Of a stretch of 64,000 bases of DNA, positions 46,120 through 57,699 are shown piece by piece. The stretch comes from Prinsepia uniflora (lineage: Eukaryota > Streptophyta > Magnoliopsida > Rosales > Rosaceae). The translations under genes were made by a program, and so were the position numbers. Where the stretch lies: contig CM064868.1 of assembly GCA_032719365.1 (NCBI GenBank), forward strand, positions 11,318,235-11,382,234, given 5' to 3'. The notes beneath the pieces are model-generated. The model saw only the letters and a program-made list of their open reading frames with translations. It ran no database searches and was not told the origin of the DNA. Within the stretch, counting starts at the first letter, position 1. Every line of letters starts with the position of its first letter.

Positions 46120-48801
46120 TACGTCTATCCATCAATCAGCCTACAACCGTCTAGGTCGTAGCCAATCACGTTTCAATAAAGGAGTCCATCTGTCCAATCC
46201 AGTACCAGACAGATCAAAACTCCGACCTATTATCCATTTCCAGATCCGAATCCGAATCCGCAATTTCTTAAGAAATTCCGTATCCAAACCCAGAAATCAT
46301 ACCCATAATCATGTCCAAATCCGAATCTGAAATCATCATTCAGTAAACTAGTATTAGGAATAACCATTCCGAACCCAAATCCATAAAAGGAAATCCACTG
46401 TCAAGCTCCAGAATCAAATCCTGAATCGTCACCCAGAATCCGATTCCAAAACCCAAATCCAGAAATCCTTTTTCAAGTTCCAAAATCAAATCCTGAATCG
46501 TCATCCAGAAATCTGATTCCAAAACCCGAAATATCGTTCACGTCTACCGAGACGTACCAAAATCGAACCTATCGGTTACCTGCTCAACCGATTACCACAA
46601 TACAATCGATTGACTTCATAGAGAAGCCAATCACAATATACGTACATCCAAAGCTTAACCAAATCCGACCTCATCGGACACTTACTCACCTGAGTAACAT
46701 ACCATATGGGATTTACCTCGAAAAGAAGTTCAGCCCCATCACGCTCTACTCAAACATCCAGGTAAGAGTGGTAAACTCTCCATCTATCTGGATCATCAAG
46801 ATCACGATCCAGATCCTGTCATTACATCACCCGACCATGAACGTCACGATTGAGAATCGTCACAATGCTCAAAGTCCTCAACCATTTCCCACATCTTAAA
46901 TAGACCAGTCAACGACGAGACACGTCGAGACTGTGGGTTCTCACTGATTACCTCGTATCGATACTTGTCATTCCACCTAGGAAAAATCAAGAATGATCGA
47001 ATACAATGAAATCAAAATCCATCCTACGTGAATACAAACAACACTCGTTGCACTCACCACGTCATGTAAACCAATATCATCTACCATCATCAATTATGGT
47101 GGAACCAACACACTCGGACATCAACCACGTGTCCCCGTTAGACTGGTTATGAACACATGCCCATTTACGACCATATATGTACCTCTCGACTAGAGAGTCA
47201 CAACAGACCCATGCTGTGATCTGCAGTCAAATCCCTGCATACCGCCATATCTGACCAACTCTGGCCTCCACCAACCAAATGGTCGCTAAACCTCGCGACA
47301 GATCGAGTCTGACCAACCGATCACTAATCCACCATGACAGTACTCGATCCTCACTTCTTAACTACCACTGGATCCTATCCAGTCCACCACTATCCGTGAT
47401 CCACTCCCGAACCACAGAAACTGAACATATACATATCTCGATGGAGTCACATCCCGACTTGTGACTCATCTTCATCGTAATCACCGGCACCAGTATCAGC
47501 ACTAGTACCAGTATCATCACCTGTCAGCATCAGCACAAAGTGTGCAAATCAGACAACTCTAGATCTCCGCTCATACCGAACGACGACGCCGTACCTCTTC
47601 TCAAAAAGGAGAAACTATGCCTCCCTCGTACCCAACACCTTTGGGTACAGTCACCCTGATAACTCATACGAGAAATGGAAACGTCCCCTGAACGTCCCTG
47701 TCTCATTCTGCGATGCACTCAGCCGTAACCGAGTCGAATCCAGAATCACTGCTCGTACCTATGCGTTACTCACGCACCTCGTATCATCATCACGACTGAC
47801 AATCCCATCGTCACAATCGTCACTGTAACCTGAGTCTACTCGACCTGATAAGACTCGACTACGTCCATCGATAGTAGCGCCTGCCACAACCTCGTGCAGA
47901 CCTAACTACCAGACATCACGATCTAGACTCCGCATCCAACGGAATCAATCGACCGTACAAACTACTCTATATCCCACTCAGGGATTCCATCGACAAGTAC
48001 AAACCTTGATAACTTGTCCAACCAATCACTAACTAGTCGTAACTCGACCTAACCAATGTCGTCTACCAGGTCACCCATGACCTTAGTTGCACCAACTATC
48101 CATCGCAACTATGGTAGCGCGACAACCAACTGGGTCTAACCGATAAGTACAACCCTGACTGCAGAGTGTAGTCCCAACACAAGCTGACATGACTAGACCG
48201 ACTAACGAACCCAAATCCGAATAATCGTCAAAGTCATACCACTCGCTAACTCACATTTCCGAACCATACAACCTAATGTAGGGTTCCACAATCACGCCCT
48301 AGGGTCACTCTGAACCCAACCACTAGCTGCCAACTGCAGTACAATCCACAATCTGACCGTCTATGCGGTCTGGACAACGTAAAGACGTCAATCCAACTAG
48401 GATTCCCCGAATCCGATTTCTAACAGCAGTAAATCCATCTAACTTACCAATATCCGATCATCGGATGGTCACAATTCCAACCAGTCGTCGGAACCGATCC
48501 TACGACATCGTGAAAGACGATCCCAACTAACCATCTCACGATCAAAAACTCTAACGTACTAATACGTTAATCCTTCTGTAGGGTCCCACACTGCCAACCT
48601 TGACAGAACTATGGAAACCCCGGCATCAAATGTCGAACCAAGACAATCCACGATCCAATCCTACTAACTATCGTATCGGCCCCCCAACTATCAGGTTGAC
48701 CACGAACTGTAGCCCATTGAGATATCACATCCTCAACCTGTGTACTACTCCGAGAGCTCTGCGGTTTCTCGAATAGAGACAACCCCGCTCTGATACCACG
48801 T
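46120..48801 (-). mobile_element. A2 internal region, primer-site side
   Basis: Reverse-orientation homologue of the A1 interior, running to the A2 primer-binding site (48787-48798, GCTCTGATACCA on the plus strand). Non-coding. Confidence 0.9.
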
Positions 48802-51800
48802 TGACAGGACTCATCCCTATCCCCCTGGGATTAACACGAGATGACCCTGCTCCCGTCTAACACGGAGTGTCAGACAAGGGATAATTCTGACCTTTGCCTC
48901 CCGGGCTATCAGAGTACGCCAGGATCCGGAGGAGGTATGTGATATCTCGGTCTCTGCTACAGTCCACATCCGCTGTCAACCTGAAGGGCAGTAAAAACAT
49001 TAAAAATTGTGAGTGGACAAAACAAGAGTTTATAAAAACATTTCCATAAAGACATTTATACCCTTCACTAAAAAGCATGCATGCATTCGAAAATCGTTTA
49101 ACCAAAGAAACCATATGTGGGAACTAAGCCCAAAACCAAGATTGAAAGAACCATAATGAAAACGACCATACGGGCCACTGCCCAAATCCATAAGGGACTC
49201 AGCCCAAATCATAAGAAACCAACCATACGGGCCACTGCCCAAAACCTGTGTAAACACACATCATATATCATATATATAGCATACATCATATATACATATA
49301 ATTCACACAACCAATCCTGTAACGGTTTCTAAAGCTACGCGCGTGCTATTCGGGGCCTCAAACCCAAGTCTTCTCAAAGTCAAAGTCAATGTCTGCAGAC
49401 CACTGACCCTACCCAAGGTTATAGAACCAGCCTTCCTGAGAGTAAGGAACCCAACTGGGGCGACTCCACTCAGTCAGTGCTCCGTGACTACTCCAGGGTC
49501 CACCCAGGCCAACGACCCTCCCCGGAGGAGATCGAACAAGTAAAGGAAAGTATATGAATACATATATACATAACATAAACATTCATGCCCGGTTCCCCTG
49601 AACTGTCATGATCCATAATATCCATAACAAGGGTTCATGCCGGTTCCCATAAACCGTCATGAACCACAATGACCTGACAAAGGTTCATGTCGGTTCCCAT
49701 AAACCGTCATGTACCATAATGACCTGACAAAGGTTTATGCCGGTTCCCATAAACCGTCATGAACCACAATGACCTTTCCAGAGTTCATGTCGGTTCCCGT
49801 AAACCGTCATGAACTTGGAAATCCATATAGGGACCTTGACCCGAAATCATAAACCGTAAAGTAACTGGGTCTCGTGCCCGAACATATGACATCAGCTGGG
49901 CACCGTGCCCGATATCTAAGGGTCAGTCACGACTCCGATCATAGCGATGCGTGCAACCATCCATCCAGGACCGCCCTAAATCCTGGTATGTTGCCGTGAA
50001 CGAATCAACCGATGCGACCACCACAAGATCATAGTACACTCATCACTGATCGATATCCTAAACCGTCAGCACTCCGAAGTCGAGCCTCCCCAGGCTGCCC
50101 GACCACGAATCGTGCATCGTGACATCTCCGGAAGGAACACATCCCAATCTGGAGGCGAGCGTCGTATCGTCGATCGCCGTGCACATAGCACCCGCCGCGA
50201 CCACGATTTACACTGGTAGGTCGTAACTAGAGTCATATGCCCGAGACCAAACCAAATGGGTCTCATACCCGAGTTTATCCTTTTGGAAATTCAAAACCAT
50301 TTCATTTAGACCAATACAGAAATACAGACCCGTATAGGCACCGTATAGGGCCGAAACCTCGAAATATGTGCCTATACGTAACCACACGTCCAAATGCACT
50401 CATGGCATCACAAACAAGTATTTAAAACATATAATAAACATTTATGCATGCACCAATTTAGAAAACAAGGTCCACTCACAGACCGTCCGAGCTGCCACCT
50501 CGATTTGCATGCCATAGGCTCTCCCGAGCCAATCGCTATCACCGGGACTCCCAAACCTGTCCAAATTGTAATAGAAGGTTACTAACTACTTAATTAACCT
50601 CCCACTAAAGCCCCGTAATTTTCCCAAACTTTTAACTATTTTTAAGCCGACCCTAAACATTTTGATGCCCCGAAACATATCGAGACGGTATCCGATCGAT
50701 ACGAAACCAGTCCCAAACTGTTCGTTACATCGAATAGAAGATTTCATATGTTGAACACTTCCCCAAATTATGGCTCACGCGCCCTTACGCGCCCCTAGAA
50801 GGCTCAGATCACTGTTCATCGTCCCTAACCTTGGACTGAACCAGTTTTTACTGTTCATGGTACTGTTCACCCGTCTTCAACCTCGGTTTTCTCTAGTTTT
50901 CAGACCGATTTTAGGTCCATTTCATCTCCTTTTAATCCTAATATGTTCCTAATCTCATTTCTAACCACTTTGAACGTTAAAATGGAATTGAAACCCATCA
51001 AAATCGTGCCCATTCAATCCGGCCATGGCGGCCGTGCATTCCTTCCACCGTCCACGGCCTTTCCCGGCCATCCCCAGCCCCTAAACTAATCCTATTCGAT
51101 TCCTAAGACCACCAGAAACCTAACCCAATCCATATAATTGAATAAAAACCAACAAACTCGAATCTAGGAATTTTTAATATTCCTTACCTCACGGTCGAGC
51201 TCTGCCGTCCACCACCGTGAGCCACCACCGTCGTGTCCTCATCATCACACTCTCTCACTCTCTCTCACACGGTCATAATAATGCAAGTAGAGTGAGGGTG
51301 TGATGGGTGTTGGGTGGTGTTTGTGTGTTGAAGAAAAAATGGAGAAATATGGAGGAATGGTTTTCGGGTTGAAGAAGAACAAAAAGGAGATGGAATGTAG
51401 TGATATCTGATGGGATGAGAGAGAGATGATTAAATGGATGGCTAGGATTTGAGAGATTATGTTAGATGGATGGCTAGGATTGTGTGATAAAAAGGTTAAT
51501 TATAAAATAATCCAAATATTATTATTTAATTAAACTAGATCCACATTTTAGGGGTTTGGACCAATGGGATGAGGGACACTTGTCACTCATCCATGGGACC
51601 CACTCAAAATATCTGGCCAATCAGAATTTGCCAACTCAGCCCCGCCTCGAAGCACGTGCATAGTGAAATCGAACTTCCGTGACTTATAACTTCCCCGTTC
51701 GAAGTCCGATTTCAGCGTGCCGCCTGCCTATGGATTCGTATCGTCCCGATCTACGTAACGGTCTCCGGCCCTCGGCCATCGAACCTCTCGATCAAAAAGT

Positions 51801-52108
51801 CAACATTTGACCCCTTTTAACCAAAATTACCAAAATGCCCCTTAACTTCCGAACGTCATAACTTCCTCCTCGAATGTCGGAATTGAACGTGCCACTTGTC
51901 TATGAACTCGTGACGTTACGAACTACATCAAGGTCATCGGTCAAAGTCCGTTTGATCGCCCGAATGAAAAGTCAACGTTTTACCACGACTAGGGGCAAAA
52001 TAGTCATTTCGCATCGTTCGTCCGATTTCGCCTAACTAATCACGGATTAGCCTCATTAATTGTGATTAGTCACTAATCTAATCTAGGAATTTGGGATGGG
52101 TCGTTACA
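48802..52108 (-). mobile_element. 5' LTR of A2
   Basis: 3307 bp, plus strand TGACAGGACTC to GGGTCGTTACA. Contains the terminal hairpin (48855-48875), five hairpin units (49583-49814) and the palindrome (51567-51592, one mismatch). Confidence 0.92.
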
Positions 52109-52239
52109 AAACATTTTTAAAAAAAAAATGCTTAAATGGAAGCCAGAAAGAAAAACAAGTTTTCTAAAAATAAAATATACGTAAGGAAGAAGAAATTGAT
52201 AAGAATACTTCTTCTAAAGACTTCAAAAGAAAATTCTAA

Positions 52240-52305
52240 TGTTATATTTGCAATAAAAAATATTCATATAGCACCAAATTGCCCAGACAAAAAAGGGAAG
52301 ACAAG
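52240..52305 (+). pseudogene. Pararetrovirus coat-type zinc-knuckle remnant
   Basis: A C-x-x-C pair followed by a basic stretch. The downstream Gly-His and last Cys of a normal knuckle are not seen, so the motif is decayed. Confidence 0.45.
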
Positions 52306-53559
52306 CTATTGAAGAACAAGAGTTAGAATTTCTATATGGAGAAGAAATCTCTTATACATTAGGCATCATTTATGCGGTATCTTCGAAAGAATAAAGTTCA
52401 GATGAATATGAACGAGTTTTCATGATGAATGAGTTATAAAACTTTGTAGAATAATACAGTTCCGAAAAAGAAAATCAAAATATAACTTTTCGAAGAACAA
52501 CTTGAAGCTTTAGAAAGAAAACGTAGATTTTTTAGAAGAACAACTTGAAGCTTTAGAAAGAAAAAAAAACTAAGAATTTGATTAAAAATTAAGACATTTA
52601 TAAACTATAAAATTTAGAATGTTTTTAGTAAGAGTTTTTGAGCAATTTAGCGATAACACTACTGCGAAATGTACAAAAGAATGAACAGTAGAATCCCTCT
52701 GTTCAGTAAGGAAAAGATCAAAAGATGGATGAAGAATTATCCATAAATAAATATGTTCATATTGGGTTAATCCAAATCCAAATAACAACTTTATTCGAAC
52801 GAGGATTGGACACACTAATATTTGATGTAGTTTTTGATAATATGCTATTATTGGAGGAATACAATCGAATTTGGTAAACAGAGTTGTTTGGTTTAATGTC
52901 AAACCAAATTATTTCATTTCCATTATTGATGATAATATTGACAACTCAATCAAAATTAAGATTCAACTTGAAAACCAAATTATGAATCATTAATCTCAAG
53001 ATTTATCAATTCAGAAATAAAACAATATATGAATTAACAAAATTTCCTAAAACTTCAACGAAAGAAATAAAAGAATAATAAAAATAAATAAAAACCTAAA
53101 AGAAGTCTTTGAAAAAAGGCCTTATGAAGCTGAAATTTAGCCAAGATTAATATAATGGAGAGATTTAGAAATACCCAAACTATGGTTATTCATAAATCTC
53201 GTAAGTGAAACTAGTTAAAAAAATTAGTTTACTTGAGATGCAAGTTTCAGAATATTAATATTTATTTTGGCGACGTAAGATCTCAAAATAAAACAGAATC
53301 TAGCTCTGATTAGCATAAACATTCACCACAAATATACGAACCACGATCATTTGTATATTCAAACTTGGATTTAAGAAATATATATGAAAGGAAAAGCCAT
53401 AACATTAAAAAATGCAAGTTCCTATTCTGCCTGGATCGAGTTTTTTAAAAGTTAAAGAACCAAAAGATAAGGATGAATTAAATGGTGTTCATCCTTACCA
53501 TCTTAAGGTAGGATAAGATGAAATCATTTTCTCGCCATACCATGGTAAAAAACAATTTA

Positions 53560-53849
53560 CATATGTATTAGGAACATTTAATTTCGCAGGTTATAAACTA
53601 TATAATCTTTGCACTTTGATTGACACAAGAACTATAACGAACTCATGTCAGCCCAATGCAATTCCTATTGAAAAGTGGATTCCAATGAAGAACCCAATGC
53701 TTGTTACTAAAATTCATGGGAATAGCTCTTTAATACAGTATAAAGCTATAAAGGTAGCAATTTGGTTAAATGATAACAATTTCATTATTCGAAGAATATC
53801 ATGTTTTTCAAATATGTATGGAGATTTTATTCTTGGGAATAACCAATGA
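53560..53849 (+). pseudogene. Pararetrovirus aspartic protease remnant
   Basis: The frame has a LIDT motif near 53617 where retroviral-type proteases have the DTG catalytic triad. Here the third residue is Arg, so the active site is lost. A hydrophobic stretch and an upstream FNFAG-type segment fit the family. Confidence 0.6.
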
Positions 53850-54041
53850 TTGTAAACCACAATTTTGTTTTTCTCACTCTAAGCAAAGAGTTTGAAGAAA
53901 TTCCACTTCTTCAACAGCATAATATAGATATTGGTCTGGCGACCCAACACCGAACCTACAACAAGTCAAGGAAAATTTCAAGTTAGAAACACATCAGTGT
54001 ATGTATAAAATACTTGAAAAAGTAAAGACCCATTAAAATTA

Positions 54042-54224
54042 GGGCAATGCTATTTGGACCCTCTAAAGTGACCACATTTAGTGACCATGTTGATGTGGCA
54101 ATTAATAAATGGTCTAATATAAATATAGAATAATTTCATTTATTAAAATAATACCATTCATTGATTGCCACATCAACATGGTCACAAAATGTGGTCAATT
54201 TAGATGGTCCAAATAGCATTATTC
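54042..54224. mobile_element. Mutator-like MITE
   Basis: A 183-bp element with terminal inverted repeats of about 60 bp (left end GGGCAATGCTATTTGGACC). A 9-bp target duplication TTAAAATTA flanks it at 54033-54041 and 54225-54233. Long inverted repeats plus a 9-bp duplication are the Mutator signature. Non-coding; inserted in the pararetrovirus copy between protease and RT. Confidence 0.9.
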
Positions 54225-54324
54225 TTAAAATTATGGTCTAGAAGCCCTAGATTTTGTTCTCTTGAACTTAGAGACCCAAACGTCATAATCCAAATAAAAC
54301 CAATGGTTTATACTCCAATGGACA

Positions 54325-54691
54325 ATGATGAATTTGATGTTAAATAAAAGAGCTCCTAGAGAAAAAAAAAAACTCATAGAAGAAACATTAATTCCTCATT
54401 CTAACCCTGCATTCATGTTAACAAACCATGCAGAGATAAAAAGTAGAAAAACCAAAATGGTCATTAATTATAAAAAGTTGAACAAAAAATTAGAATTTGT
54501 TCGCTATTTTATTCCTATAAAAGATGTCTTAGTCAATCAAACTAAGTGTGCAAAAATATTTAGCAAATTTCACTGAAAGTTAGGTTTTTGGTAAATAAAA
54601 TTAATTGAGGAGTCAAAATCTTTAATGGCTTTCAGCACGCCAAACGGTCATTACCAGTGGACCGTGATGCCCTTTAGCCTAAACATAGCGC

Positions 54692-54736
<45 letters not shown>

Positions 54737-54960
54737 GAAAAGTGGATTAACAAAATCTTTAAGGATTATAAAGATTTTTGTGTCGTTTACCGAGATGATA
54801 TCATTGTATTCTCTAAAACAAAGGAGGATCAAAAGCATCAACTACAAATTTTGTGTAAAACATTCCAAAATCATGGAATAATCATTTCCCCTAAGAACAT
54901 AAATGTCAAGAAAGTTAATATATTTTCTAGGAATAACCCTATATTATTCAGGTATTAAAC
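54325..54960 (+). pseudogene. Pararetrovirus reverse transcriptase, broken
   Basis: The N-terminal RT part (54325-54576) has SNPAFML, NHAEIKSRK, KMVINYKKLN and an IPIKDVLVNQ segment, closely typical of plant pararetroviruses. A stop follows the FSKFH segment at about 54574. After a microsatellite the frame continues to a YRDD motif at 54788-54799, followed by IIVFSKT. The catalytic Asp pair is present but the protein cannot be made from this copy. Confidence 0.85.
54692..54736. repeat. (CA)n(TA)n microsatellite inside RT
   Basis: About 11 CA units followed by about 11 TA units, between two conserved RT segments. It replaces conserved coding sequence. Confidence 0.92.
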
Positions 54961-55375
54961 TTTAGGAATATATAATCACTAAAATAAGACATTTTCCCAA
55001 AAATTAATAGATAAAAAAATAATTATAAAGTTTTTTAGTAGTCCTAAAATATGGAAGAAGTTCTATTAAAAACTTATCTCAACAGAAATTAACTTTAAAA
55101 AAAACTAAAAAATGATCAAAAAATTTTTGATTAAGAAGATTCAGAAATAATAAGTGATATTAAGGAAAATCTAAAACAGATTCAACAGGTTTATTTTCCT
55201 AAAACATGTGATAAACTTATTCTAAAAACATGTCTCATATTTATGTTGGGGTTGTATTCTTAAAATATCATCATGTCTCATATTTATGCTGGGGTTGTAT
55301 TCTTAAAATATTGGAATGATAGGGATATAACATTAAAATAAAATGGTATGAAACTATTATAATTCGCGATACCTA

Positions 55376-55560
55376 AAAAGCTTCAAAATGAAGAATTCAT
55401 TTGTGGATATAATTCTAGAAAATTCAAACCAAATGAGTTAAGATATATTACCTTTGAAAAAGAGCTTTTGGCCATTAAACTTGCAATAAAAAGATTTCAC
55501 ATTTATTTTGTCCTATAATTTTTTTTTCTCATAACTGATAATCAAGCAGTTCGATATTTT
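55376..55560 (+). pseudogene. Pararetrovirus RNase H remnant
   Basis: Reads ICGYNSRKF, then LRYITFEKELLAIK and a TDNQAV segment after a T-run. This is the RNase H order seen in plant pararetroviruses. A stop and a frameshift are present. Confidence 0.78.
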
Positions 55561-55722
55561 TTTTTATTATTAAAAATGCCATAACTTATGGTCGAAGACT
55601 AAAATGGTACCATGTTATTTCCTAAACACTTTTGATGTTGAACATGTTAATGAAACTAACAGTTTTCTTGTAGATTTCCTTAGCCGTGAAAATCACTAAA
55701 ACAAGTTATTTTTTGTGCAAGA

Positions 55723-57180
55723 ATGAATAAGGGTAAGCAGCCCCAGAAAGATAAGGATAAACAGCCCTGGACAACTATTGCAGGGAAAAATCCTCAACAA
55801 CAAAATGTTTATGTCATCTTCCAATTCCAACCAGAAATCTACAAGAATTGGGCTTTACGTCATACTCAGGTAAATATATATTGTCGAGCATCTTATCATG
55901 CTTTCGATAATGTTAAAGACATAGATAATGCCTTCAATGATTTCTAGTCTGCCAAGAAAATGTCAGAAATATCAAATTTAGGAGTAAAAAACTTATTTAA
56001 TCCTGATTTAGAAGAACACATTTATGAAGATATTAACTAAATATAGAAAACCTATATTCAAAAAGAAAATAAGGTTTTTGAAAGCATATGACACAACTAT
56101 CATTCAAACTAGTTGAAGAAACAGCTATGATTGGAAAAATAATTACTGATAGAGGAAAAAAAATTCTTCAATAAAAAATGAAAATGCGTGGATAAAAAAG
56201 ATTTGTCTCAAAATCATTAAACAAATCAATTGAGATGAAGATTACAGTTTTGAAAAAATTGATAATTTTCTTCAACTAACGAAAATAATGGAAACTGCTC
56301 AATATGATCCTTTTTCGAAAGAATAAAAAGAATTTGTCTTGGAAAAAGAAAGGACAATTTTTCCCGATCATCTTTTTCATGACATAAAATCAAAGGTTCA
56401 TGATCACTGGGAAAAAACTCAAAGACAAGTATTCTCAAAACCATTGAGAATATAAATCTAGATGAAAAATTCCAAAACTCTCATTTGTTCTAAACAGCTA
56501 GTGAACAAAAAAATGAGATTGTTGAAACCCTTTAATGTGGTGTTACTAACAAGATAATATTCCAAAGCTTCAATTCTCATGAATTAAAAAAAATTCCATG
56601 TTTTATTTAAGCAATGGTTTATGAAGTAACAAGAAACTTCAAATGGAATAAATATCTTATATTCTCCATATCGGGATGGAGAGAAAGAGAAACATTATTT
56701 CATCCCTACCAAATTTGGATGTTAACAAAAACAATCCGTCAAGATGTTTCAGAAGAACCACTTGTTGGAACTAAACAGATTGCTACATGCCAACATGGAT
56801 TGACATTATGATCCATATATCTGAAATTGCAAGACAATTTGTGGACTCTTGAAATTTAGTAAAAGCCAGTGACGGGAGAAGAATTTTCCTAACAAGTCTA
56901 CCTTCCAGTTATATATTTTCGGAACAGCAGAAAACAGAAGTTATGGACTTGATCAAAAAACTGGCCAACCAAAGGGGATCATTGGACTTTCCCATAGAAC
57001 TTGAAATTGCCTCCGAAGAAAAAGAAGTTCATAGGCAAAATGAAAATCTAATGGCATTGAGTTCTGATGATAAATATAGAGTTGAATATGACAACATAAA
57101 CAACATATTGGAAGCATAATTGGCCCAAAACTTATCAAACCATGATAAGATCCTATAAATAATAAGCACTGACAACATTG
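55723..57180 (+). pseudogene. Downstream pararetrovirus frame (ORF2-like), degenerate
   Basis: Starts MNKGKQPQKDKDKQ and stays open to 55947. It continues in shifted frames with Lys/Glu-rich coding-like sequence to about 57180, including a better-preserved stretch at 56614-56811. I know of no function. A separate frame in this position fits florendovirus-type genomes. Confidence 0.5.
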
Positions 57181-57348
57181 ATCTTGTGAACAAACAGTTT
57201 TGAATAAGTGATGTTGAAAGCACAACCATCTCTTTTGACAAAGAAAACAAAAGAAAAAAAATATGGAATTTGTAATGGGAAATAAAAGAAAGAAAAGAGA
57301 AAAAAAAAAACCGAACAAAAGATGAAAAGAAAAGAAAGATGATGTTCT

Positions 57349-57600
57349 AGAATTTTTTTTTGGTCAAAAAGTAATTCATTAATCGAATAACAACATTTAT
57401 ATTAGAAGCTAAAACATTGAATAACAAGGTAGGTTCTAAACCCTCCCATCTAGAACAACGTTTAAAACGTTGATAGAAGGCAGCAACCTCATATGCGGCC
57501 CCATTAGCCTTCCTTGAAATGTACCTGAGCAATCAAATAACAACCATCACTTAATAAACATAAAGAATCCACATCCAACAAAAACTATGAAATATCACAC
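57349..57600 (-). mobile_element. LINE 3' fragment, minus strand
   Basis: A T-run at 57354-57361 is a short A tail on the minus strand. The frame reads ISRKANGAAYEVAAFYQRFK, an RNase H-like C-terminus of plant LINEs, and ends LMNYFLTKKK. 5'-truncated. Confidence 0.55.
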
Positions 57601-57604
57601 AATC

Positions 57605-57699
57605 ATAACCCCTAAAACCTAAACCTAAACCATAAACCTAACCCTAAACCTAAACCCTAACCCTAAACATAAAGCCTAAACGTAAATCTAATGCCTAAA
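57605..57699. repeat. Degenerate telomere-like repeat (left part)
   Basis: About twelve imperfect copies of CCCTAAA-type units (CCTAAACCTAAACCATAAA and variants), then drifting forms. It continues after the solo LTR at 60273. Confidence 0.85.

Larger units (their letters stand above)
31735..52108 (-). mobile_element. Family A LTR retrotransposon A2 (LARD-like), outer element of the nest
   Basis: Minus orientation. The 5' LTR is 48802-52108 (3307 bp) and the primer-binding site 48787-48798. The internal region is 46120-48801 plus 37625-38356, the polypurine tract 37625-37637 and the 3' LTR 31735-37624. Removing the family B solo LTR and its duplication leaves a 3' LTR of about 3309 bp, almost equal to the 5' LTR. 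Flanking 5-mers are AAAAA and AAACA, an imperfect target duplication. A1 is inserted in its internal region. In a sampled 125-bp stretch (36481 and 50965) I count five differences between the two LTRs. No gag or pol is recognisable. Confidence 0.9.
52109..57340 (+). mobile_element. Endogenous pararetrovirus (Caulimoviridae-like), part 2
   Basis: Degenerate plus-strand coding sequence continuing the copy split by A2. Order: coat-type zinc-knuckle remnant, aspartic protease, reverse transcriptase, RNase H, then a separate downstream reading frame. This order, with no integrase and no LTRs, is the pararetrovirus layout. A separate ORF downstream of RNase H is known from florendoviruses, so that group is my best guess. 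Stops, frameshifts, a MITE and a microsatellite make it non-functional. Confidence 0.8.
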
